A stretch of 16,299 nucleotides of DNA from JBAWVR01 sp037147155 (GTDB taxonomy: Bacteria; Patescibacteriota; Minisyncoccia; Phycocordibacterales; GWA1-40-21), in NCBI GenBank assembly GCA_037147155.1, contig JBAWVR010000014.1:1-16299 (forward strand). The letters are read 5' to 3'. The notes under the pieces are model-generated. The model was not told the origin of the DNA. It did not search any database and worked only from the letters and a program-made list of their open reading frames with translations. Below, piece after piece: positions 5,819 through 11,540 of the stretch (the first letter of the stretch is position 1; every line of letters starts with the position of its first letter). The position numbers were made by a program, and so were the translations under genes.

Positions 5819-6286
5819 CTAAAAACCCAAGTGTTTAATCATTTTAATGACTTGCCCCTCGGACATTTCTTCTGGCACCGCTTTGGTAGATAGGAAATCA
5901 AACACCTCAACCGCTTTTTCATCTGGAACATTAACGTTCAATATTGGGTGCAGACCCTTCTTTAATTTAACAATCAACATGTGATTTTGACGAGGGGAAT
6001 TATCGACTTCGATCCAAAAGGAATTTACCTCAGAATATGGTACTTTAATATTTCCTACCGCAATACCCATATCACTTAAATAACACTTTAAAAGTAACGG
6101 TTTTCTTCTAGCCTTATAATAAACCAAAGCCGTTGCCAATAAGATAAAAATAGCGAAAAAATAATTTTTGTATAAAACTGAAACAACCACTGCACAAAGT
6201 GAGATGATTCCCACTGCCCAGTACCAATCGTTAGAACGATTTTTGTGGTCGTATTCAAGAGTCTCCCAATGAACTTTATTTTCCAT
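5819..6286 (-). CDS. Two-TM membrane protein with PH-like C-terminal domain
   Basis: The protein has 155 residues. A short cytoplasmic N-terminus (WETLEYDHKNRSNDWYW) is followed by two adjacent hydrophobic segments (about 22-39 and 41-58), then a basic stretch KARRKP and a C-terminal beta-rich region with LSDMGIAVGNIKVPYSEVNSFWIE and LIVKLKKGLHPILNVNVP, ending in a helix. Strand order and a final helix resemble the bacterial PH-like domains that follow a TM hairpin in many small Patescibacteria proteins. This is an architectural judgement, not a recognised family. The gene is monocistronic and leaderless, divergent from tRNA-Ser. Confidence 0.7.
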   Translation of the reverse strand: MENKVHWETLEYDHKNRSNDWYWAVGIISLCAVVVSVLYKNYFFAIFILLATALVYYKARRKPLLLKCYLSDMGIAVGNIKVPYSEVNSFWIEVDNSPRQNHMLIVKLKKGLHPILNVNVPDEKAVEVFDFLSTKAVPEEMSEGQVIKMIKHLGF

Positions 6287-6292
6287 GAAATT

Positions 6293-6301
6293 ATTATATC
6301 A
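6293..6301 (-). promoter_or_regulatory. Extended -10 promoter, leaderless, of the PH-like gene
   Basis: On the minus strand TGA-TATAAT, then six bases, then ATG (6284-6286). The TGnTATAAT form can work with a poor -35. Confidence 0.6.
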
Positions 6302-6312
6302 CAACATAGGGC

Positions 6313-6341
6313 TTGAAAAAAAGTACTATTTGTGAGAATAT
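6313..6341 (+). promoter_or_regulatory. Promoter of tRNA-Ser(TGA)
   Basis: TTGAAA (6313-6318), 17 bp, GAATAT (6336-6341) preceded by TGA (extended -10). Initiation near 6348 gives a leader of about 14 nt. Confidence 0.6.
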
Positions 6342-6361
6342 GGAAAAGCTGAAGTAATTAT

Positions 6362-6448
6362 GGAGAGATGGCAGAGTGGTCTAATGCACCAGTCTTGAAA
6401 ACTGGAGGGCTCGCAAGGGTCCCGTGAGTTCGAATCTCACTCTCTCCG
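6362..6448 (+). tRNA. tRNA-Ser (anticodon TGA)
   Basis: A class II tRNA of 87 nt: acceptor GGAGAGA/TCTCTCC, anticodon stem CCAGT/ACTGG with loop CTTGAAA (anticodon TGA), long variable arm GGGCTCGCAAGGGTCCC, T-stem GTGAG/CTCAC with loop TTCGAAT, discriminator G. It reads UCA and related codons. CCA is not encoded; CA follows, then a strong hairpin. Confidence 0.95.
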
Positions 6449-6450
6449 CA

Positions 6451-6495
6451 ACGAAAAATAAAGAACAGTCTAAATGACTGTTCTTTATTTTTCGT
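6451..6495. terminator. 20-bp perfect trailer hairpin between tRNA-Ser and element E3
   Basis: 6451-6470 and 6476-6495 are exact reverse complements with loop TAAAT. The pairing continues outward after an internal loop (6447-6450 against 6496-6503): 18 further perfect pairs join the tRNA 3' end (6429-6446) to 6504-6521. The T-rich right arm can terminate tRNA-Ser; the reverse direction also ends T-rich. Confidence 0.8.
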
Positions 6496-6503
6496 CACAT
6501 GAA

Positions 6504-6900
6504 GAGAGAGTGAGATTCGAAGGTCGGAGGCGGAGGAAAATATATCCTAATTTTCCAAACCGCCGAGACGGGGTCGAGAGTACTTAGACTTTTGGAATTT
6601 CATAATTTCAAAAGTCTTAGTAACTCGTGACCGCATCTCACCATTCTTGACCGGATAAGTCGCGGGCGAAAGTGTACTCACGTTCTCACTCCGAGTGAGA
6701 TTCGAAAGACGGAGACAGAGAAAAGCACAGCTTTTCGGCCTGTCGAATCGGCCTGCCTGCCGGTAGGCAGGGGTCGAGAGTACTTAGACTTTTGGAATTT
6801 CCTAATTTCAAAAGACTTAGTAACTCGTGACCGCATCTCACTCTTCTTGATCGGCTGAGTCGCGGGCGAAAGTGTGCTTGTATCCTCACACTCCGACGTA
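6504..6900 (-). ncRNA. Structured tandem element E3 with mimic of tRNA-Ser 3' end
   Basis: Two copies of a roughly 190-200-bp unit lie head to tail. 6570-6676 and 6770-6876 are nearly identical with an offset of exactly 200. Each copy in minus orientation begins near GTGAGATGCGG, holds the stem AGACTTTTG/CAAAAGTCT and GGTCACGAGT/ACTCTCGACC, and ends with TTCGAATCTCAC, the T-arm of tRNA-Ser (6510-6521 and 6695-6706). The spacer between core and T-arm differs: GGAAAA/TTTTCC and GGCGG/CCGCC in one, GAAAAGC/GCTTTTC plus a CCTGCC palindrome in the other. It has the same logic as E1/E2 but a different core. A 67-codon open frame here lacks coding character. Confidence 0.5.
6752..6771. repeat. CCTGCC...GGCAGG palindrome (CPR-type dispersed repeat)
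   Basis: CCTGCCTGCCGGTAGGCAGG is a near-palindrome inside one copy of E3. I recall closely similar palindromes scattered through Parcubacteria genomes, often translated as LPAGR in predicted proteins. It is absent from the other E3 copy, so it arrived after the duplication or was lost. Confidence 0.5.
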
Positions 6901-6904
6901 CATA

Positions 6905-6931
6905 AAAAAGCGAGCCACTAGCTCGCTTTTT
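6905..6931. terminator. Bidirectional intrinsic terminator
   Basis: AAAAAGCGAGC (6905-6915), loop CACTA, GCTCGCTTTTT (6921-6931). It ends the minus-strand 97-residue gene and borders E3. Confidence 0.85.
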
Positions 6932-6934
6932 ATT

Positions 6935-7228
6935 TTATCTTAAATGGAACTTGGCCATTGGGCTATGTCCTTCTGGATTATGCACAGTGGCGTGAAGTTC
7001 ATGCCCCTTCACCTCAAACCAAGGCACGGACTGCATCCCCGCTGAATGACTTTCTGTTGTATAAACCTTGTCCCCCATAATTCGGAAATCAGGTAGTATA
7101 CTATGCCCCTCTGGGTGATACATTGTTCTGTAAACGGCGTTATTGCGAACTTCGTACTGAGGCCGAATGTCATGATGACCGCCAGCTTCTCCATAATGAG
7201 CATTGTATATTTTAAGATTGTTTAACAT
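6935..7228 (-). CDS. Small protein of three ~25-residue HPEGHS repeats
   Basis: The protein has 97 residues, no signal peptide and no membrane segment. After a short N-terminus (YNAHYGEAGGHHDI) come three degenerate repeats with the pattern P-x-[YF]-[ER]-[VI]-x(4)-[VL]-[YH]-x-T-x(3)-P-E-G-H-S: PQYEV...YHPEGHS, PDFRI...ESHSAGM, PWFEV...HNPEGHS, then a partial fourth, MAKFHL. The spacing suggests consecutive beta-hairpins forming a small beta sheet or part of a propeller, rich in His. I do not recognise a named family. It is monocistronic with its own promoter and terminator. Confidence 0.75.
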   Translation of the reverse strand: MLNNLKIYNAHYGEAGGHHDIRPQYEVRNNAVYRTMYHPEGHSILPDFRIMGDKVYTTESHSAGMQSVPWFEVKGHELHATVHNPEGHSPMAKFHLR

Positions 7229-7260
7229 TTTAATTTTATTACTTAATAATCTTCCAAATA

Positions 7261-7290
7261 ATTATACCACACCCCAAAACCCCGCCACAA
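7261..7290 (-). promoter_or_regulatory. Promoter of the HPEGHS repeat protein
   Basis: On the minus strand TATAAT (7261-7266) is preceded by TGG, an extended -10, with TTGTGG 18 bp further upstream. The leader is about 25 nt. Confidence 0.5.
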
Positions 7291-7296
7291 CTACAT

Positions 7297-7325
7297 TTTA
7301 CATCCTCACACAAAAGTGTAATAAT
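7297..7325 (+). promoter_or_regulatory. Promoter of the LivJ-like gene
   Basis: TTTACA (7297-7302), 17 bp, AATAAT (7320-7325) with TGT before it (extended -10 form TGnAATAAT). The leader is about 20 nt. Confidence 0.55.
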
Positions 7326-7352
7326 TAATGCATTAATAATTTAAAATATACT

Positions 7353-8411
7353 ATGGAAAATAAGAAAAAGTGGGCTATTATTTTAGCTGTAATTATCGTC
7401 TTAGTTATAGTTGTAATCTGGTCAGAATCCACAAACAAGAAAAGTGACAAAGACCTCACTGTTGGAGCAATTGTCTCTTTGACTGGTCCAGCCGCAGTTT
7501 GGGGCGAATCTTTCAAGAATGGTGCGGAAATGGCACTAGAAGGTAAGACTGGAATCAAAGTTTTATTCGAAGACAGTAAAGGTGTACCAGCCGATGGTAT
7601 TTCTGCTTTCGACCGTCTACAGATGCAAAAAGTAGATATTTCAGTTTCTATTCTCTCTGCTGTTAGTGCTACTCTATCCAAAACCGCTAATGAAAGAAAA
7701 CTTCCCCTCCTAGCTTCTATGACTACCGCTGATGGTATTGCCAACGATTACACTGTCAGATATTTCAATAATGTTAACATGTACGCCGAACCAGCCTTTA
7801 CCGCTCCTATTTCTCCAGTTATCAAAGCCAAGAAAATTGCTTTCATCTATCGTACTGATGAACTTGGAGTTTCTACTCTAAGAAGAGTCAAGGAACTTAG
7901 TACTCAATATGGAAAAGAATTGGTCTTCACTGATACTTTCAAACCAAATGAATCAGACTTTCTAACCATTTTGTCAAAAGTCAAAGCTTCTGGTGCCGAA
8001 GTTCTCTTGTTCACAGATGCTACCCCAGTTGAAGGTGTTGGTATCCTAAAAAAGTCTGTTCAACTCAAACTCAATATTCCAATCGTTGAAGCTTCTGGTG
8101 TCTTCGGTGATCTAGGTAACAGAAAACAAGTTGAAGGAATTCCATTCTACTCGACAGCTTTTGATTTCGTCTATATTGATAAATCAATGGATTTCAAAAC
8201 AAAGTATTTAGCCAAGTATGGTAAAGAAGCCAACTACGGCGCAGCCTTTGGTTACGACTCCATCAATCTTCTCTACCAGTGTAAAGATAAGAAAAATGAT
8301 ATCTTGGATTGCTTGCGAGATTTGAAACAAATTACCGGTGTTTCCGGTACCGCCAATCAGGTAGCTCCGGGCGATTTCGTGGTCAGTATGCATTTGGAAA
8401 AAGTAAATTAA
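7353..8411 (+). CDS. Membrane-anchored periplasmic-binding-protein (LivJ-like, type 1 fold)
   Basis: The protein has 352 residues. An N-terminal anchor (KKKWAIILAVIIVLVIVVIW, about 4-23) has no lipobox Cys, so it is probably held by an uncleaved helix. The mature part begins LTVGAIVSLTGPAAVWGESFKNGAEMAL, the hallmark start of branched-chain amino acid binding proteins (LivJ/LivK, Peripla_BP_6), and continues IKVLFEDSKGVPADGISAF and ASMTTADGI, a second lobe with KKIAFIYRTDELGVS, SDFLTILSKVKASGAEVLLF, and NYGAAFGYDSINLL near the C-terminus. The fold binds amino acids or other small ligands outside the membrane. No ABC permease or ATPase lies beside it, so it may act as a sensor or in scavenging. 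Confidence 0.85.
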   Translation: MENKKKWAIILAVIIVLVIVVIWSESTNKKSDKDLTVGAIVSLTGPAAVWGESFKNGAEMALEGKTGIKVLFEDSKGVPADGISAFDRLQMQKVDISVSILSAVSATLSKTANERKLPLLASMTTADGIANDYTVRYFNNVNMYAEPAFTAPISPVIKAKKIAFIYRTDELGVSTLRRVKELSTQYGKELVFTDTFKPNESDFLTILSKVKASGAEVLLFTDATPVEGVGILKKSVQLKLNIPIVEASGVFGDLGNRKQVEGIPFYSTAFDFVYIDKSMDFKTKYLAKYGKEANYGAAFGYDSINLLYQCKDKKNDILDCLRDLKQITGVSGTANQVAPGDFVVSMHLEKVN

Positions 8412-8424
8412 TCATTAAAATTTC

Positions 8425-8452
8425 AAACCGTCAGACCACCGTCTGGCGGTTT
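8425..8452 (+). terminator. Intrinsic terminator after the LivJ-like gene
   Basis: AAACCGTCAGAC (8425-8436), loop CACC, GTCTGGCGGTTT (8441-8452), then a T-rich tail. One T-G pair. Confidence 0.8.
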
Positions 8453-8460
8453 ATTATTAA

Positions 8461-8490
8461 TTGACAGATAGCAGTAAATAATGTTATAAT
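8461..8490 (+). promoter_or_regulatory. Consensus promoter of the radical SAM gene
   Basis: TTGACA (8461-8466), 18 bp, TATAAT (8485-8490): both hexamers are perfect sigma-70-type consensus. A leader of about 48 nt follows, with AAAGGAA (8533-8539) as Shine-Dalgarno seven bases before ATG. This layout differs from the leaderless genes nearby. Confidence 0.85.
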
Positions 8491-8545
8491 ACAGACCGTA
8501 TCAGTTCCCTCTCAATCATCAGAAACCCAAAGAAAGGAATACTTC

Positions 8546-9664
8546 ATGAGTACCAAATCCGTCCAACATGGATTGGAGCGTCGTAACACGGGAAAGATTC
8601 AGAGCTTGTGGCTGGAATTCTGGGGTTATTGCAACCTCGGATGCCCTTACTGCTATGCTTGTGGTGGTGAACACCTGGACAAAGCCAAGCTTCTCAAATG
8701 GGAAGACTACGAGCGAGTCCTGCTTGAGGCCAAAAGCCTAGGTATCGACAGTATCGGTATCCCCGGTGCCGGCGAGCCCTTCCTGCCGATCAACAAGCAG
8801 ATGGTTATGCGTTTCTTGCACCGCTGCAAGGAACTGCGGATGTTCGTCACCCTTTTCACAACCGGTGAATTCATCACCGATGAACTGGCCAGCGAACTTT
8901 ACAATCTGCCCGTGGAAATCATGTTGAAGTGTAACAGCCTCACACCGGAAGTCCAGGACAGATTCGTGAGCGATCCAAAGCGAAACATCATCATCTCTGG
9001 TTACGGCGAAAAGCGCAATCGGGCGATCATGATTCTCACCGACCACGGATTCAACAACAACCGTGCCTGCATGTTCCACTACGGTCGTCCTAGCCGGATG
9101 GCCTTGGTGACCAGCATCATGACTACGGAACATGGAGAACTCAGCAATCTCGAGGAGATCGTGGAGATCTTGCGTTTCTGTCGGCGTCACAACATCATCT
9201 TTGATTGCGACACGATCCTGAAACAGGGTCGCGGCGCCAGTTGTGAACTTTGCACGGGTGACCGAGAACTCAAGGCCAAACTTTTGGAACTCCAGAAGAT
9301 TGACCAAGAAGAATTCGGCAACTCCTGGCAAATCGGCCCCGGTTACGTCGGCACAGTCTGCGATCGCTACATGCATCACTTGTATATGAATCAAGAAGGT
9401 GAACTGCGCCCCTGCATCGGTGCCATGGGTGTCAATCTTGGCAACATCAAGACCACCACCCTGAAGGACGCTTGGGAATCGAAGGAAATGCAGATGATTC
9501 GCAATCGCCAATACGGCGGCAAGTGTGCAGAATGTCAGGACTTTGTCACTGGCAAATGCAACTCCTGCCTCGGGCGGCATACGAAAAATCTGACCAGTGC
9601 CAATCTCCTCAAGACTGGCCAAGTCGAAACAATCGGCTGTTGGAACTTCCAACAGAAACAGTAA
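8546..9664 (+). CDS. Radical SAM enzyme with SPASM/twitch-type C-terminal cysteines
   Basis: The protein has 372 residues. C29-x3-C33-x2-C36 (CNLGCPYC) binds the radical-SAM [4Fe-4S] cluster, and GIPGAGEPFL near 72-81 matches the GGE-type SAM site. The C-terminal region carries further Cys (TVCDRYM, RPCIGAM, KCAECQ, KCNSCLG), as in SPASM or twitch domains that hold extra clusters in peptide- and protein-modifying enzymes. The substrate is unknown, and no RiPP precursor is visible beside it. The gene is clearly richer in G/C, especially at third codon positions (CTG, ATC, GAC, GGC), than its neighbours, and has its own consensus promoter, ribosome site and terminator. This suggests transfer as one unit. 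The high third-position GC also creates a long antisense open frame that I do not consider real. Confidence 0.9.
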   Translation: MSTKSVQHGLERRNTGKIQSLWLEFWGYCNLGCPYCYACGGEHLDKAKLLKWEDYERVLLEAKSLGIDSIGIPGAGEPFLPINKQMVMRFLHRCKELRMFVTLFTTGEFITDELASELYNLPVEIMLKCNSLTPEVQDRFVSDPKRNIIISGYGEKRNRAIMILTDHGFNNNRACMFHYGRPSRMALVTSIMTTEHGELSNLEEIVEILRFCRRHNIIFDCDTILKQGRGASCELCTGDRELKAKLLELQKIDQEEFGNSWQIGPGYVGTVCDRYMHHLYMNQEGELRPCIGAMGVNLGNIKTTTLKDAWESKEMQMIRNRQYGGKCAECQDFVTGKCNSCLGRHTKNLTSANLLKTGQVETIGCWNFQQKQ

Positions 9665-9678
9665 CCGAAACCAAAAAC

Positions 9679-9715
9679 CCGACCGGGGACTACACTAGTC
9701 CCCGGTCTTTTCTTT
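9679..9715 (+). terminator. Strong intrinsic terminator of the radical SAM gene
   Basis: GACCGGGGACT, loop ACACT, AGTCCCCGGTC, then TTTTCTTTT: an 11-bp perfect GC-rich stem. Confidence 0.92.
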
Positions 9716-9763
9716 TACCTTTTTCTTGCACAAAACTTCTCTACATAATATCATTAACAAACA

Positions 9764-10243
9764 ATGAAACTAATTATTCTTCGCGGATTGCCTGGCTGTG
9801 GCAAAACAACTTTGGCTAATAAAATAGGATTAGAAGCTGGTGCACCCATTATTCATGGTGATGACTTTAAGCTTGAATACATGAAAATCGAGCGAGATTT
9901 TAAAAAGGCTTTGCAATATTCTTATGACAAAATCACTGAAAATATAAAAGAATATATCTCAAAAGATGAAAAGGTAGTGGTTGTAGAAGAACTTTTCAAT
10001 GATCAAACCTTGGTCAACAATATTATTCAAATATCCAAAGAAAATAATATCGATACTCATTGGTTTCGTATAAAAAGAGATTTAGACAAACTGTTAGAAA
10101 CTGAAGCCAAAAGAGAAAGAAAGGTTAAAAATACTCTGGAAGATTTTCAAAAATTAGAAAAAGAATTAGACAATATAATCATTGAGGGCGAAGTAGTGTT
10201 AGAAAACAACTCAAACATTGATGAATTAAAAATCCTTAACTAA
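9764..10243 (+). CDS. P-loop kinase of the AAA_33 / zeta-toxin-like type
   Basis: The protein has 159 residues. Walker A GLPGCGKTT (about 8-16) follows the first strand KLIILR. APIIHGDDFKLEY contains the Asp-Asp of the substrate/Mg site seen in zeta-toxin, chloramphenicol phosphotransferase and polynucleotide-kinase relatives. VVVVEELFND looks like the Walker B strand. A Lys/Arg-rich helix KRERKVKNTLED would be the lid. It is a probable small-molecule or nucleic-acid-end kinase. No antitoxin-like partner lies beside it, so I do not call it a toxin. It follows the radical SAM terminator and has only a weak promoter. Confidence 0.75.
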   Translation: MKLIILRGLPGCGKTTLANKIGLEAGAPIIHGDDFKLEYMKIERDFKKALQYSYDKITENIKEYISKDEKVVVVEELFNDQTLVNNIIQISKENNIDTHWFRIKRDLDKLLETEAKRERKVKNTLEDFQKLEKELDNIIIEGEVVLENNSNIDELKILN

Positions 10244-10248
10244 ATAAT

Positions 10249-10275
10249 AAAACCGCTCTCTCGAGCGGTTTTTGT
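10249..10275 (+). terminator. Intrinsic terminator after the P-loop kinase
   Basis: AAACCGCTC-TCTC-GAGCGGTTTTTG, right after the stop codon and just before element G2. Confidence 0.85.
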
Positions 10276-10285
10276 TTAAAAATCT

Positions 10286-10426
10286 ACCCGGTTGTGAGAT
10301 TTGGTGTCGTTTTTAAAATTGCGTTCAGTTATTAATTTGATTATCTAATTAGCAAAACAGGCCGCAACATATTATTGCGGTCTGTTTAGTTAAAAACAAT
10401 TTTAACACCAAATTCTACAACGGGGT
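10286..10426. repeat. Structured repeat G2 (141 bp) after rpsT
   Basis: Ends match G1: ACCCGGTTGTGAG at left, TCTACAACGGGGT at right. The variable stem ATTTGGTGT/ACACCAAAT replaces G1's CTTTGGCAT/ATGCCAAAG with compensating changes. The two arms pair over 22 positions with the same two mismatches as G1. The interior carries a terminator-like hairpin ACAGGCCGCAA...TTGCGGTCTGT absent from G1, yet total length is almost equal. On the minus strand the TAA stop of rpsT is the first three bases of the element (TAACCCCG), exactly as in G1. It sits between convergent genes. Confidence 0.6.
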
Positions 10427-10689
10427 TATTTATTCTTCTTAATCAAAGCAGATAGACGAGCCTTCTTGCGATCGGCGGTATTCTTTTTGATCAGATTGGT
10501 CTTAGCAGCTTTGTCCAAAGCTTGATAAGCCTTTGGCAAAAGTTTTGCAGCCTCAGCCACCTTTTTGTCGGCAACCAAAGTACGAACTTCTTTAACCACT
10601 TTATTCATTTCCAATTTGCGACGTAGGTTGAAAACTTTTTTGTTATCTCCGGCGCGCAAAGCTTTTTTAGCTGATGATGTAATCGGCAT
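10426..10689 (-). CDS. rpsT: Small ribosomal subunit protein bS20
   Basis: The protein has 87 residues, the normal size. The helical, strongly basic sequence has the bS20 pattern: MPITSSAKKALRAGDNKK start, a helix with NKVVKEVRTLVADKKVAEA, LLPKAYQALDKAAKTNLIKKNTADRKKARLSALIKKNK end, matching the family's AxSAxKr, the conserved hydrophobic pair and the DKaakkgiihkNkAaRkKSRL segment. It binds 16S rRNA in the small subunit. It is monocistronic with a leader of about 60 nt, a place where bS20 genes are often regulated, although no specific site is visible. Confidence 0.95.
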   Translation of the reverse strand: MPITSSAKKALRAGDNKKVFNLRRKLEMNKVVKEVRTLVADKKVAEAAKLLPKAYQALDKAAKTNLIKKNTADRKKARLSALIKKNK

Positions 10690-10757
10690 TTATTTATTGT
10701 TAATTCTTAATTTGTAAAAACAACCGAGACACGATTGCTTTTCTTGATAGTGAAAGC

Positions 10758-10787
10758 ATATTAACACGAAAACAACATAAAAGTCAA
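10758..10787 (-). promoter_or_regulatory. Promoter of rpsT
   Basis: On the minus strand TTGACT (10782-10787), 18 bp, TAATAT (10758-10763). The leader to ATG 10689 is about 60 nt. Confidence 0.6.
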
Positions 10788-10835
10788 AGTTTCCACCTCA
10801 CTGCCCTCCGGTTTTGTTTTTTGGCCTTTGGGTTA

Positions 10836-10841
10836 TATAAT
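10836..10841 (+). promoter_or_regulatory. -10 box of ruvA (leaderless)
   Basis: TATAAT followed by TACCAT and then ATG (10848). TTGTTT at 10814-10819 could be a -35 at 16 bp. This excludes the upstream TTG start at 10821, which would lie inside the promoter. Confidence 0.65.
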
Positions 10842-10847
10842 TACCAT

Positions 10848-11423
10848 ATGATTCAACATTTAACCGGTTCGGTGATTTGGGCGGAAACCAAATACTTTGT
10901 TTTGGATGTAGCAGGAGTGGGCTACAAAGTGTATGGTACTTCCGAATCTTGCGCCAAAGCCTACAAAAGTCTCAATGACAAAATGGCTGTCTGGATACAT
11001 ATGGTGGTGCGCGAAGATGCCATGGACTTGTATGGCTTTCTCACCCGTGAAGATTTGGAATTCTTTGAACTACTCATTACTGTCTCGGGTATCGGACCAA
11101 AGAGTGCTCTAGGAGTCATGGGTATTAGCCCGGTTGATAGTCTCAAGGCCGCTATCGCCTCCTCCGACACCACTCACCTAGTCAAAGTGTCCGGCATCGG
11201 TAAAAAACTGGCTGAAAAGATTGTCTTGGAACTCAAAGACAAAGTTACCGCCGGAACCGAAGCTGGTCAAAATATTTTGCGAGATGATGTGGAAGTCTTG
11301 GAAGCATTGAAAGCTATCGGTTATGGCCATAACGAAGCCCGTGATATGCTCCAATTAATTCCGCCCACAGTGACAGGTACTAAAGATAGAATTAAACATG
11401 CGTTAAAGATCGTGGGAAGATAA
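10848..11423 (+). CDS. ruvA: Holliday junction branch-migration protein RuvA
   Basis: The protein has 191 residues beginning MIQHLTGSVIW, the expected MIxxLxG start; an upstream TTG is rejected because it falls in the promoter. An N-terminal OB domain (about 1-62, with VGYKVYG) is followed by two helix-hairpin-helix motifs, VSGIGPKSALGVMG (about 74-87) and VSGIGKKLAEKIVLELKDK (about 109-127), which grip DNA backbones at the junction. The C-terminal three-helix domain (DVEVLEALKAIGYGHNEARDML) contacts RuvB. The RuvA tetramer loads RuvB for branch migration. No ruvB or ruvC is in the window. The domain set is complete and nothing is missing. Confidence 0.95.
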   Translation: MIQHLTGSVIWAETKYFVLDVAGVGYKVYGTSESCAKAYKSLNDKMAVWIHMVVREDAMDLYGFLTREDLEFFELLITVSGIGPKSALGVMGISPVDSLKAAIASSDTTHLVKVSGIGKKLAEKIVLELKDKVTAGTEAGQNILRDDVEVLEALKAIGYGHNEARDMLQLIPPTVTGTKDRIKHALKIVGR

Positions 11424-11439
11424 TGTAAAGTGTAAATAT

Positions 11440-11516
11440 CAAAATGAAAAATGACAAATCAAAATTAAAAATGAATAAAAAAGATTTTGTATTTTGCATT
11501 GTCATTTTACATTTTG
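11440..11516. repeat. Long AT-rich inverted repeat between ruvA and the MurE-like gene
   Basis: The outer arms CAAAATGAAAAATGACA (11440-11456) and 11500-11516 pair at 16 of 17 positions, and the pairing continues imperfectly to about 34 bp per arm around a short A-rich loop. It could be a terminator for ruvA (right arm T-rich) or a dispersed A/T repeat. The AAAATGACAAA wording recurs within the arm. Confidence 0.6.
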
Positions 11517-11540
11517 CTTTTTAATATTTAAATTAAACAA

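Noticed and set aside
6686..6889. 67-codon minus-strand open frame containing CLPAGR.
   Set aside because: It lies in the tandem structured element and the CLPAGR part is the translated CCTGCC palindrome; no start signal or coding character.
7325..7744. 139-codon minus-strand open frame opposite the LivJ-like gene.
   Set aside because: Shadow of a well-supported gene in the other direction; composition of the translated product looks random and Ser/Thr-rich.
8738..9652. Long open frame on the minus strand opposite the radical SAM gene.
   Set aside because: It is fully explained by the high third-position GC of the plus-strand gene, whose Fe-S cysteine motif, promoter and ribosome site are clear.
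9764..10243. Toxin of a toxin-antitoxin pair (zeta-like kinase).
   Set aside because: There is no antitoxin-like small gene beside it, and the P-loop kinase fold is shared by many housekeeping kinases.
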